Origin: Bolinopsis microptera
Lineage: Eukaryota > Ctenophora > Tentaculata > Lobata > Bolinopsidae
Direction of reading: 5' to 3'
Assembly: GCF_026151205.1 (NCBI RefSeq)
Contig: NC_087078.1
Location: 1,030,175 to 1,094,174 of the forward strand
DNA length: 64,000 nucleotides
Under the pieces are notes generated by a model. That model was not told where the DNA came from. It saw only the letters and a program-made list of their open reading frames with translations, and ran no database searches. Every line of letters starts with the position of its first letter. The first letter of the stretch is position 1. Of this stretch, positions 1 to 9,727 are shown in pieces. The position numbers and the translations under genes are program-made.

Positions 1-402
1 TCTGAAGAAGACAACTTCACCAACATCCCTCTCTCCCCCTTCTCCCCAGGTGAAGTACACATTACAGTGGAGGAGTGCATCCCTCCCCATGGTAACACTG
101 CTAGTTACCATGGTAACACTGAGGAATGCATCCCACCCCCACCACCAGACCAGCCTCCACCTGAGGATGATGATGAAGATGAGAGTGAAGGAAAGGTGCA
201 GGATGTTGGAGAAGGAGTGAAAGAGGATGGAGAAAAGGAGGAGGAGGGTAGTAGGGAGGAGGGTGGAGATAAAGAGGGGGAAGAGAAGGATGAAGATAAG
301 GAAGAATCAGTAAAACAGGAGCATGTAGGCAAAGGAGAGGTTGTAATCAATTTTGATGGTATCGGAATAAATGTTGACGCGGAGGAGGAAATGAATGTTT
401 AA
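1..402 (+). CDS. 3'-terminal exon of an acidic-tailed protein (partial)
   Basis: Frame 1 is open from the first base to a TAA at 400-402. The exon may begin at 51, because 28-50 is a pyrimidine tract ending in CCAG, a good 3' splice site. The upstream codons are also open, so the start is uncertain. The protein is proline-rich (EECIPP twice, then a run of five prolines). It continues into a long Glu/Asp/Lys/Gly stretch and ends with a less biased tail, VVINFDGIGINVD, then EEEMNV. AATAAA at about 528 fits a poly(A) signal. The two EECIPP copies flank an insert encoding HGNTASYHGNT, made of the palindromic repeat TTACCATGGTAAC that also occurs at 1313-1367. I do not recognise the family. The acidic tail alone does not indicate a function. 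Confidence 0.55.
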   Translation, partial: SEEDNFTNIPLSPFSPGEVHITVEECIPPHGNTASYHGNTEECIPPPPPDQPPPEDDDEDESEGKVQDVGEGVKEDGEKEEEGSREEGGDKEGEEKDEDKEESVKQEHVGKGEVVINFDGIGINVDAEEEMNV

Positions 403-1312
403 GATAGAGCTCTTAGAAATGCTCTGATAACTTTTGCAATTGCATATTCATTATTACATCACTTTGTTGAAAATTTGATTATTTGAATTTTGGTTATATG
501 TTTGCTAAAATAATATAATGCCCAAAGGAATAAAAGATACCCAGGTTTCTTTGCTGTATTTACGTTATTCACTGTAACTGGATTACGACATAGATTGCCT
601 TGTGAATCGTATCTTTTATATCTATCCTTTTAAAGGAACTTATCAATTAACAATATCTTGTGAATTAAAGTAATTAATTAATTAATTAATTAAAGTATTT
701 TACCATGTATCATATTATTTATTAGTTTATTGTTTTGCTGCAACTTTACAGATGCCAGAAGCAAAGTTATTTGAGCATTTTTTCAGAATGTGAGTAAATT
801 GCATGATTTATGTTTACAGAATGGGTTCCGAATAAATCGGGTTGCGAACGTACTTGATTAAGTTTTTGAGTTTTTTGCGCCGTTGAATTTGATAGTATTT
901 ATCTTATCATATATTATTGTTGTACTGTTAATATTGAACTGTTTCATTGTAAATATATTTCACATATGAATACCTGCTCATTAATAATTGATAATTTCTT
1001 TTACCACTAGCTATTCGTTTCATTCGCCGTTATTTTACAATTAGGGGCGGTTCCGTTTTTCTTAAACAAATTTTTCACTGCTATTTTCAACATTTGTTTT
1101 CAAATGTGGTGTTGTTAATAATTTAATAACTGAACAAAATATTTTAACAACTAAAATATATGAAATAGCATGAAATACATTATAAAACATTTAAAAAAAG
1201 CAGTTTCTCAGTCCAACTTTACTTTTAAAGTAGAAAAAACGATTCATTCTTGCAGCCCACAAATTAGGTTAATTCTGTTGAAAATTAAATCTCGTATAGA
1301 AACTGGGATCTT
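403..1312. other. AT-rich 3' flank, nothing recognised
   Basis: This holds the presumed 3' UTR and poly(A) signal of the preceding exon (AATAAA near 528), then AT-rich DNA with a short TTAA run near 675-690. I see no coding exon or transposon end. Confidence 0.5.
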
Positions 1313-1367
1313 ACCATGGTAACACTGCTAATTACCATGGTAACACTGCTAGTTACCATGGTAACCG
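1313..1367. repeat. TACCATGGTAAC palindromic minisatellite
   Basis: Three copies of a ~21-bp unit centred on the perfect palindrome TTACCATGGTAA, joined by CACTGCTA(A/G). The same unit occurs twice inside the coding exon at about 90-121, so one repeat sits in both coding and non-coding DNA of this locus. Confidence 0.8.
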
Positions 1368-2052
1368 GGATCGTTAGCTCACTCTCAGTCTTATGTTAAC
1401 GTTTGTACATATTCAATCAGCTTCTCAGATTCAATCTCTACGAATTCTAACATTTATTAACAATCTAATATTGCTCAATCATCCAAATTACATTCTTTAC
1501 ATATCGTCTCAGTCATATAATTCTCCTCATACATGAACGTGACCTCAACGCCACTTTCCTTGCCCAACAGAAGGGAATCACACGCCAGACACGACTCAAA
1601 CACCCTCATCTCCTTACTACAACACAATCTCCTACAGTTAATTTTAATAATATTACTAATATTACTGTTCCCTCTCTTTAGAACACTCTCTTGTATAGTT
1701 GAATAACAGACCGCATACAATACACACTGCTTAGCAAATTGTAGGAAACTTAAATCAACTTCCTGATCCTCTGCACTTTTGCTTTACGAACGGTCACGTA
1801 CACAGTACACACCCACTGTGCAAACAAACGAACAGCTGCATATGACATCAGCTGTAGAGCGATCACAATAAACTAGAGACTGAAGACGAGGGTCATTAGC
1901 ACTGCATAGATAAGCTAATAAGGTAATGCTCAAGATCCTACGTGACAATGTGAGCAGTGACGTAAAACTATTGTAGTGTAAGTAATAGTGATATCGCTTT
2001 AACATCTTCATCGGATTTTTGTGGTTGCTACGGTGAGGGAGGGATTGTAGGT
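1368..2052. other. Intergenic, nothing recognised
   Basis: Short ORFs occur on both strands without protein-like character. I saw no splice-site-bounded exon or repeat apart from the dispersed repeat that begins at 2053. Confidence 0.4.
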
Positions 2053-2141
2053 TTACAAACTACCAGGACGCGCGCCGAGTTGGACTCGTCGACGGTCCAA
2101 TATATGGAACAGATATTTTACGAGTATCACCCGTTAAGGGA
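2053..2141 (+). repeat. Dispersed ~90-bp repeat, copy 1
   Basis: Starts at a TACAAACTACCAGGACGC-like end, continues through GCCGAGTTGGACTC and ends at TTTTACGAGTATCACCCG. Related copies lie at 5858-5941 (opposite strand) and 26645-26738 (same strand). The copies have unrelated flanks, which suggests a small mobile or subterminal repeat. Family unknown. Confidence 0.7.
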
Positions 2142-2276
2142 GGGAGGGAGGGAGGGAGGGAGGGAGGGAGGGAGGGAGGGAGGGAGGGAGGGAGGGAGGG
2201 AGGGAGGGAGGGAGGGAGGGAGGGAGGGAGGGAGGGAGGGAGGGAGGGAGGGAGGGAGAGAGGGAGGGAGGGAGTA
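2137..2276. repeat. (GGGA)n microsatellite
   Basis: About 35 tandem GGGA units with one GAGA interruption, directly after the dispersed repeat. ORFs on both strands here are artefacts of the simple repeat. Confidence 0.95.
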
Positions 2277-2283
2277 AGGAACT

Positions 2284-2545
2284 TATCTTGTCCGTTCAAA
2301 TAAAGCCTGTTTTTTTAACGGTCCGTCCAAGTCAAAGTCCGTCGACTTCCCAACAGTATTTCACTACGAACTAATTGTATGTGAATTGTGACAACTTTTT
2401 AATTTTGGTAAATTTCAATTTTTGTCAAAATCATAAGACTAAATTGTATCAACATTTTATTTGTTATTTCTTAAAGACTGTTTTTCTTGCTTTCCTACTG
2501 TATCCAAAATCGATTGCAAAATTACTACTCAGTAGTACTCAGTTA
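2284..2545 (+). mobile_element. Internally deleted relative of the pogo-like element
   Basis: Segments such as TCCGTTCAAATAAAG and GTCCGTCCAAGTCAAAGTCC match the neighbouring element at about 2857-2915. The later part resembles 3450-3520. The coding middle is missing, as in a non-autonomous or decayed copy. Confidence 0.55.
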
Positions 2546-2789
2546 TGATCCATCTATAAAAGGGGCAGGCGGTCATCACCACACCTTATTTATTTTTAAA
2601 ACTTTTAAACTGTTCCCATGAGAATGTCATCTCCGTGTGGCAGGTTACATTAATCGCTTAGAGAGTTGAAACAGTGCAATTTAGTAGATTATCGCTTATA
2701 AATCTATAAATATACTTTCCAGCTTCCTGCGTCATAAACAATACCATTTCCTTACCGAACGTTAAAGTTAATAAACTCTGGCCAGGATA

Positions 2790-3654
2790 CCTTATCGGAC
2801 CTTATTTGGACGGACATTACTTGAACGCTGGAGGCCCTAGCGTTCATCTTAATGTACGTTCAAATAAAGTCCGTTCAATTAATGTCCGTCCAAGTTAAAG
2901 TCCGTTGAAATTTTTTCAAAAAATATTCCATTTCGAACTTTTTGTCCAGAATATGACAACTTTGAAAACTTTATTGTGCCGTAAGTTAACGACGGAAGGG
3001 TTCTCCTTGGTCTGCCGGAGGCACAGAAAACTCTACTAGTATATGATGTTTTCAAGGGTCACTTAAATTATGGCACTCAACAACATAGTTCATAAACTAG
3101 TCCCCGCCAACATGACAAACTTGTTCCAGCCTCTAGATATTACGGTAAATCGTGTTGCCAAGGACATTGTCCGACGTTGTTATAGTTCATATTACTCGGG
3201 GGCGGTAAGGAAACAGTGCTAGGAAAGCTCCACGTGATGTTAAGGTTAACCTTAAGTTGTCTAAGATAAAACCACTTCACGCCGAATGTAAAAGTTAACA
3301 CTGAAATGCAGGACCGGGGTAGTTTGATAAAAAAGGTTTCCATAAAGCTAGAAATCACTGATGCTTTAAGCATGGACTATTTCATGCACGAAACCCCATT
3401 TGATGAAGATGATATGTGATATTAGACACTGATCATGTACACATATTTTAACATTTTTACTGCTTAATGACTGCTTTTCTTACTTACTGTATAAAAAATG
3501 GATTTAAAAATCATTTGCTGAAATTTAAAAACGTCAAAAAAATTGAAAAAAATTCGGATTTTTGATGGTTTCGAATGCCTTCGAGCGTTCATATTAATGT
3601 CCGTTCATGTAATGTCCGTTCATGTAATGTCCGTCCAAATAAGGTCCGATAAGG
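2790..3654 (+). mobile_element. Tc1/mariner-superfamily element, pogo/Tigger-like, decayed
   Basis: The ends are inverted repeats beginning CCTTATCGGACCTTATTTGG (2790 onward, and the complement ending at 3654). TA lies on both sides (2788-2789 and 3655-3656), the target duplication of this superfamily. The TIRs carry further copies of a GTCCGTTCATGTAAT-type subrepeat, twice at the right end. The interior holds a broken DDE transposase. At 865 bp it is too short to be autonomous. TIRs, TA duplication and transposase type all agree. Confidence 0.8.
2997..3292 (+). pseudogene. Pogo/Tigger-like DDE transposase fragment
   Basis: Two frames read as the catalytic core of a pogo-like transposase. 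The first gives LPEAQKTLLVYDVFKGH, with the second catalytic Asp in YDVF. After a frameshift the next gives LVPANMTNLFQPLDITVN, with the third catalytic Asp in QPLD. A DVKVNLKLSKIKPLHAE stretch then matches the usual region after the core. In-frame stops (for example after RKQC) and the frameshift show that it is dead. It lies between TIRs with TA target duplications. The N-terminal DNA-binding region and the first Asp were not found. Confidence 0.75.
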
Positions 3655-3656
3655 TA

Positions 3657-4429
3657 AGTCACGGAATATCAATAATAATATTAACTTTTCTTATACCCCG
3701 TACTAGAACAGTATTGTGTCCAACAACATGACCAACTACAACTACAACTATATGGCCGTAATTATCATGATAGTTGTAGTAGTTGGACGAATTACCGATC
3801 TCTTCCAACAACTATCATAAAGTAAAATCGGCGTTAAACAACATATCGTCGATGAACGATTCAGCAGAACGATCAGCTATCACCCTGATGACCAATTATA
3901 ATACAAGGATCACTAGAACTGAATCATCTTTAAAAAACTTGTTCAAGTGGTTGAGGACCATAGGTCTAAATTTTTGTTCACCTCTAAGAAAGGTTTAAGG
4001 AACTTCCATTGAAATTACAGTATTCAGTTCAATTTTGAATAATATACATAGTTGGACTGTTTTGTGCAGATTGTTTTAAAATTTCCTCTTTGTTATTCTC
4101 ATTTATTTTGATATTTCCCATCAAACAGCTGTAATGCTGTAAGTGTATATCAATTGTGTCAAAATCACTAATGTAACTAGTAACTACTTGGGAGCAATAA
4201 TAAGTGTTTCTACCCCACTAATATGCACTTGCTACCCCAGTCTGACGGTTCACACGAATCCCCATGAGCAATGGACGCGACCGCGCCTCAAAATGGAGGC
4301 GCGGAGACATGTTGATCACTTGATGATAAAATCGTAGAGACATGTGACATGAGACCTTGAATAATGTTAACCATTTTATCACATTTATATAATATATTAC
4401 ACTCCAATCCATTGCTTTCACTGAAAGTT
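3657..4429. other. Intergenic, nothing recognised
   Basis: Short ORFs only. The ACAACTACAACTATA and TAGTTGTAGTAGTTGG segments near 3735-3787 form a small inverted repeat. No gene is supported. Confidence 0.4.
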
Positions 4430-4862
4430 TCAGGGCCCTATCTAAGGGGAGCGAAAGCGTGCTAAATCACTCTACAGTCGATTTTCGAGATTGTTCTAAA
4501 AGGGGCCCCGACAGTTGAAACCAACTTCAATCGATGTATTTTCAAACGCTGATTCCGAATCACCCCCATGACATTAAAAAATCGGTTAAAATGCTCCCCT
4601 GACGAGATATTGGCGAAAAACTGTCTCGATCACGTGATATGACCGTATAACTATAAGCAAGTTAGTCTAATTTCTCGTTAGGGTTAGAATTTCAGCATAT
4701 GCTTTTGTTAAGGATTGGGTTAGGGTTAGAGTTGGGATCAGATTAGAGGGTTAGGGTTTCGAATAGTCGTTCAGGGCCAGCTAGAGAACGGGTTGAAAAA
4801 GTCACGTGACAGTCGAGTGTAGAGTCAAGAGTGATTAATCATCATCCATCTACAGGGCTCTA
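4430..4862. mobile_element. MITE-like element with telomere-like interior
   Basis: Near-terminal inverted segments (AGGGCCCTATCTA at the left, TACAGGGCTCTATA at the right; CTCTACAGTCG against GTCGAGTGTAGAG inside). The core ATCGATGTATTTTCAAACG, then CTGATTCCGAATCACCCCC, is shared with elements at 8188-8362 and, inverted and diverged, at 25398-25751. Degenerate TTAGGG-type repeats occur at 4677-4765. Non-coding. Confidence 0.5.
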
Positions 4863-5046
4863 TATCAAACTGGGGTCTCCTACCCTCCCTCCCGTCCTCC
4901 CGCTAAATCTATATTTCGACATGATTATTTGTCCAGATATCTATTTTAAGTATGATGTGTAATCGAATTCGCGCACCGCGGGCGCGTTCAGATAAAATGG
5001 CCTTGAGATCTGATTGAGCTTTTCTGAGCGTTTTAGTTGCAGTGAT

Positions 5047-5857
5047 CTTTTGGATAAGGTTTCCTGTGTTTGCAAGAATATCTTGATTTCGGCTGCTTAA
5101 AATTGGCCGAAAATTTCACCAATTATCCGTCTCCTGGCCAGTGGCCATACAACTGCGTAAAATGTTTGAAGAAAGTGTGATCTTTAAGTTTAAGTCTCGA
5201 GATATGGGCCTGCGATACTGGCCTGGGATAGGGTTTTTCGGGTTTTCAAGGGATATCTCAAGTTCGGCTGCTTAAAATTTGCCCAAAATCTCACCGATTA
5301 TCTGTGTCCTGGCCATACAGCGATGTGAAAAGTTTGAAGAAAGTGGGACTTTTGAGTCTCGAGATATGCGCCTTTGTGACCCCCAAAATTGCCCCTTTGG
5401 ATAGGGTTTTCGGGTTTTCAAGGGATATCTCGAGTTCGGCTGCTTAAACTTTGCCCAAAATCTCACCGATTATCCGTTTCCTAGCCATACAACTGCGTGA
5501 AAAGTTTGAAGAAAGTGTGATCTTTAAGTCTCGAGATATGGGCCTGCGATACTGGCCTGGGATAGGGTTTTTCGGGTTTTCAAGGGATATCTCAAGTTCG
5601 GCTGCTTAAAATTTGCCCAAAATCTCACCGATTATCCGTGTCCTGGCCATACAGCGATGTGAAAAGTTTGAAGAAAGTGGGACTTTTGAGTCTCGAGATA
5701 TGCGCCTTTGTGACCCCCAAAATTGCCCCTTTGGATAGGGTTTTCGGGTTTTCAAGGGATATCTTGAGTTCGGCTGCTTAAAATTTGCCCAAAATCTCAC
5801 CGATTATCCGTGTCCTGGCCATACAGCGATGTGAAAAGTTTGAAGAAAGTGGGACTA
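5047..5857. repeat. Tandem satellite, ~334-bp unit made of two ~167-bp halves
   Basis: The period is visible as two almost identical 64-codon ORFs 334 bp apart (5272-5466 and 5606-5800 on the minus strand). Each half carries GGGTTTTCAAGGGATATCT, TCGGCTGCTTAAAATTTGCC and GAAAAGTTTGAAGAAAGTG. About two and a half long units are present. Translations are a by-product of the repeat. Confidence 0.85.
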
Positions 5858-5941
5858 TACTCGTAAAATATTTATTCCATATATTAGGACCGTCGACGAG
5901 TCCATGATCGGCGCGCGTCCTGGTAGGTTGTAAACCTACAA
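5858..5941 (-). repeat. Dispersed ~90-bp repeat, copy 2
   Basis: Reverse-complement copy of 2053-2141, including ACTCGTAAAATATTTATTCC, GACCGTCGACGAGTCC and CGCGCGTCCTGGTAGGTTGT. It directly ends the satellite, which may be a transposon boundary. Confidence 0.7.
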
Positions 5942-6172
5942 TCATAGACATAAACAAGAGGTTGTGATTCTGTCCCGGCCGATTCCAGTACTGTATTGCG
6001 ACACGTATTCTAGAGTGACACGTACCCTTGTGCGAAAACCTCCAAGATCGACACTGTCGCACTAGTAGTACAGTATGAGTAAGCTACCTGGACTGTAGTG
6101 CGACATGAACTCAAGATCAAAGTGCGACAGAGAATTTCTTGTATCACGTGGTGACCCCCACGGTCGCTTCAC

Positions 6173-6227
6173 CCTGTATCGTCTTACTCTTCGACGATAC
6201 AGGGGGAGCCGCGCACTTCGTGCGCGG
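6173..6227. other. Two adjacent perfect hairpins
   Basis: Hairpin 1 (6173-6203): CCTGTATCGTC pairs with GACGATACAGG around a 9-nt loop. Hairpin 2 (6209-6227): CCGCGCAC pairs with GTGCGCGG around TTC. Surrounding 5942-6557 holds no gene I can support; the 163-codon ORF at 6139-6630 is low-complexity and spans this and the next inverted repeat. Confidence 0.7.
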
Positions 6228-6557
6228 CGGGTCATACAACATTACAACGTATGACAAAGAATTTCTAAGGTCTAAAGGTACCATCAATAACAAGATGAGG
6301 AGCCTCGCCCTCAGTAAAAACGATCCATGTGATTCCACTGTGCCGAACCGGAACAGGAAAGATCTTCTTCATTCTCCTCTCCACCGAGTTGGTAGAACTC
6401 CCCTGATAGTGGATAGAGGGGAGGGATATCTATTAGTATTACTATTACTATTAGCTTTTTTTGGTCCCATGGAAAAATATTGTTCCTACCCGAAATTATT
6501 GCCGGTCAAACTCAAAGGTCAGCGCTTATGTGTAATTGTATTGCGTAGCCGTAAACG

Positions 6558-6798
6558 ATTTTCAATCGCTTGCGCCCTGAAAATCGAGTCTAAAAATCTA
6601 TATTCTGCATTTTTTGAGCAATCACCCTGATAAACTTTCAGGATATGTTCTAAGGACCATTTAAAAGAGATTGTCCGGCCAGAATTTTGGGAAAAATGTT
6701 TATTTGTTATGAGAACATAACAAAGTTTCATGGTGATTGCTCAAAAATTGTAGAAGATAAATTTTTAGACTAGATTTTCAGGGTGCGCGATTGAAAAA
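6558..6798. mobile_element. MITE with ~65-bp terminal inverted repeats
   Basis: The left arm (TTTTCAATCGC, GCGCCCTGAAAATC, TTTGAGCAATCACC) is mirrored by the right arm (GGTGATTGCTCAAAAA, GATTTTCAGGGTGCGCG, ATTGAAAA). The ~100-bp centre has no coding capacity. Target duplication not resolved. Confidence 0.7.
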
Positions 6799-7079
6799 TA
6801 TATCAATATTTTCCGACTCGAACTTGTCGAACTTCAGTACGACTACGTGTCGCACTACATCATACATTCACTTGCAGTTGCAGTACCTTTATCGTCCCGC
6901 GCCTAAGTTGTAAGTCCCAAGATGAAAAATATAATTGCGATAGTTTCAAGTATCGCAAATTATTTTATTAGGATTCTAGGAATCCTTAAAAAAAAAAATA
7001 ACTAGGTTTGCACTTATAGTTATATTCAGGAAGTGAAAGCATACGCTTATAAATAGATATCCAATAATGATATTACCTG

Positions 7080-7400
7080 GACCTCAGGCTAATGGCTATT
7101 ATGTTCATAAATAAACATAAATAGAGATTCTGCGGAATTGGGAATGACATAACATTAACAGGTTGAGCGCGGCCGCGTAAATAATAATATTATTATTACC
7201 GTTATCAGTATCACTATCACGTACTGTCACTGATTCACCGTCTTTGGTTATAGAAATGACTTCCTTTGTTTGGAATTGTTTCCCCTGAATTTTATTCGCT
7301 TGTACGTGTCGGTGGATTGAATTTTTTAATACTGAGGCCATTTTTTGGCTAAAACTCATCGAGGTACCCAGGCTTAGTGTTCATAAACAATATGAAGATT
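7080..7400. repeat. Dispersed repeat related to 33700-33970
   Basis: Contains CCTGGACCTCAGGCTAATGG, GCTATTATGTTCATAAATAA and GACAGGCTGAACC, whose relatives recur, mostly inverted, at 33700-33970 (TATGAACATAATAGCCTGAG). An 84-codon minus-strand ORF (7105-7359) begins with ATG but has no recognised relatives. Confidence 0.4.
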
Positions 7401-7417
7401 GACACTTGACAGGCTGA

Positions 7418-7441
7418 ACCCCCCCCCCCCCCCCCCCCCCC
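7418..7441. repeat. Poly(C) tract next to a diverged relative of the 39547-40791 element
   Basis: A run of more than 20 C. The following DNA (GGAGTCGAGG, GAGTTCGGAAG, CTACTTTTCTTCACAG, CCGAAAATATTTTTT, to about 7650) resembles the interior of the poly(G)-ended transposon at 39547-40791. This is probably an old copy of that family. The rest up to 8187 holds nothing recognised. Confidence 0.45.
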
Positions 7442-8187
7442 GATGATCTTGGAGTCGAGGCTCCCCTAGCTATTATGCAATACGAGTTCGGAAGCGGGGA
7501 GTCTGCCTTTCAATGTACATATAATTCGAGTCTAGTCAAAATGTTTAAAGTTTTCCTGGAAACTACTTTTCTTCACAGTTCATTTCGACCATCACCCTCA
7601 TCATTATGAGTATGACTATGAGCCGAAAATATTTTTTAGGACCTAGCCCTCGAGAATTTTCTCTGGAAATTAATGAAATTTCTGATTGATATCCGGCCAA
7701 TCTGCAATAACCTTATAAACTTCTTACTATAGTCAGATATCCGATCAATTTCTAAATTTTATTACTATCAGAGTGAAATTTGAATTAAAATGTAAAATAT
7801 TGTCACATTATTCTAGAGGGTAAAAAATTAAATTCTGGTTACGTAATCATTTGGGAACCCCCTCCCCCCTCGGCTGATTACGTAGTTGGTAGTATGTGAA
7901 CGAGCCCTAACTTTAAGGATCAGTAAACATATTGCGTTCAGATCAGTGTCAATGATAAATAAAATCCCTAAAAACGGCAGACAAATTCCTAAAATCTGCC
8001 AGCTGATACCTGATCATTATCAATGAATATCATCGCTACATTCCACATTCCAAAAATTGTAAAACGTACGTTTATTTGTACACGTACGGTATGTGTTTAC
8101 TTAAGGACTTTATACTATTATTGTTTTATTGAATAATTGTTTTATTAGCTCATTCCAGTTGCACAATCTGTTTGTTTCCAATAAATC

Positions 8188-8362
8188 GCTCGCCCAAATT
8201 AAAAAAAATCTTGTAACAAGGTTTTGAGCCGGTATGAAAGTAACTTATATCGATGTATTTTTAAACGCTGATTCCGAATCACCCCCAATGACATAAGGTA
8301 AAATTTCCCTGAAAAATTATAGGCAAAAACTAATTCGGTCACGTGATAATTTTTGGGCGAGC
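8188..8362. mobile_element. 175-bp MITE with GCTCGCCCAAA ends
   Basis: Terminal inverted repeats GCTCGCCCAAA (left) and TTTGGGCGAGC (right). The core ATCGATGTATTTTTAAACG then CTGATTCCGAATCACCCCC is shared with 4430-4862 and 25398-25751, and CACGTG lies near the right end. Non-coding. Confidence 0.7.
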
Positions 8363-8831
8363 AAAATAATATTAGCCCAGTCTGGAATTCAGCACTGTTT
8401 AGTAAATCATTTCATTGCTTTTCGATTGTCTCAACATTTTAAATTCTTGGCTTGCGTTAATCGATCGAAAGATTTATTGAATCTTCTTAGTAATTTCTGA
8501 TCATGAAGCCCATAAATTTACATTTTGTATCGAATTAAAGCTACAAAAATGATGTAGTTTCAATGTTCAGGGCACTTTTAAAAATAATTGGATATTGTAT
8601 AACTGATGACGATTTTAAAAAAACAATTTATGTACGTGGCATGCTAGTATAGTGTACTGATGTGTATCAATATTATTATTATGAAGTGAGCTGATTGAAT
8701 AATATTGATACACATATTATTGAAGCCTATATTTATAGTTATAGTGAATGGAAATCTAGCGTCCGCCAAAACGAAACAACGGGCGCAATTCTTGTTAAAA
8801 ACCAACACCAGTGTAACAAAGTGGTAGCAAG

Positions 8832-9206
8832 ATGGACAGTTTGGTAGTGGACGAGAACTACGAGCATAAAGTACTACTAATAGTTCACGTGCCAGCAGAT
8901 CACGTGTCAGCAGCTGATCACGTGCAGGAGATGAGACAATTGTTCAATACTAAGAGAAAGCTGGAATTATGCTACATGGGCTTCTGTTCCCTAACCCTTT
9001 TCATAGGGTTAGTAGCAATGACACTGTACGATCACATACGTTTCGCAATGTACGGAATATGGGTGGTATGTTTTGTGTTGGATGTCCTGATCGTGGCTCT
9101 TAGCCTTGTGTATGGCACCAATCAGCTCAATCGTATAGAGGAAAAGTATCCCAACGTCAACGTGAAGGAAAAATGGGCGTACATGCTGGAACATTGCAAT
9201 ACTTAA
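8832..9206 (+). CDS. Small intronless two-helix membrane protein, unidentified
   Basis: A 124-aa ORF starts at an ATG in good context (GCAAGATGG) and ends at TAA 9204-9206. AATAAA follows near 9260. A soluble N-terminus (about 1-45) has an internal repeat, HVPADHVSAADHV, encoded by three near-identical segments that each carry CACGTG (8886, 8901 and 8919). Two hydrophobic segments follow (about 49-68 and 74-96), joined by a short loop (YDHIRFAMYG), and then a charged C-terminus. It is convergent with COG2, whose poly(A) signal lies about 290 bp away. I do not recognise the family. It could be a real small gene or a terminal exon; start context, membrane pattern and poly(A) signal favour a gene. 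Confidence 0.6.
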   Translation: MDSLVVDENYEHKVLLIVHVPADHVSAADHVQEMRQLFNTKRKLELCYMGFCSLTLFIGLVAMTLYDHIRFAMYGIWVVCFVLDVLIVALSLVYGTNQLNRIEEKYPNVNVKEKWAYMLEHCNT

Positions 9207-9545
9207 CCTACCAACGAGTTAGATAAATTATTGATGAACGAATTTGAAAATGTATGTTAATAAACTCGAGTATCTCGATCTTATCAAACAATACTAATTA
9301 TACAACTAATTAATACTAATGTTATACAACTTATCAATAATTTAACACAGAAAGCGCAAACCCATTCTAATAAGAACTCTGAATAAGTTAATGTCACTCC
9401 TACCAAACTAATAGGTACACTTCGGACGCAAATTCAATATTGTTTTGGGATTCAAAGAATGAAATAATAAAATAATAAACAGCAGCTTAAAGTTTGTATA
9501 GTATTTTGTTGAAAAACTATCTCAGTTAATTGTCAAGATACATTA

Positions 9546-9551
9546 TTTATT
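9546..9551 (-). promoter_or_regulatory. Likely COG2 poly(A) signal
   Basis: AATAAA on the minus strand about 155 nt downstream of the COG2 stop codon and after the stop-codon array. The usual spacing to a cleavage site is possible, but the site itself cannot be seen. Confidence 0.45.
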
Positions 9552-9616
9552 ATTATCTCTAATCTTCTGTTAAAAATAAAACATGCACAAGGAATCCCTG
9601 TAAGACTGTTTTTAAA

Positions 9617-9727
9617 TCTGTTAACGCTGAGCAACCAAGTTCTAACGCTGAGCAACCAAGTTCTAACGCTGAGCAACCAAGTTCTAACGCTTAGCAACCA
9701 AGTTCTAACGCTTAGCAACCAAGTTCT
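9617..9727 (-). repeat. 21-bp minisatellite carrying the COG2 stop codon
   Basis: On the minus strand the unit AACTTGGTTGCTAAGCGTTAG (with a CTCAGCG variant) is repeated about five times. The first copy encodes the last residues of COG2, NLVAKR followed by TAG. Because 21 is a multiple of three, every later copy repeats the same peptide and stop in frame. Confidence 0.9.

Noticed and set aside
5272-5800. Two identical 64-codon ORFs as a duplicated gene
   Set aside because: They reflect the 334-bp satellite period, and the strand and frame have no other support.
6139-6630. 163-codon plus-strand ORF as a gene
   Set aside because: It crosses two hairpins and the left arm of a MITE, and has no protein-like domain.
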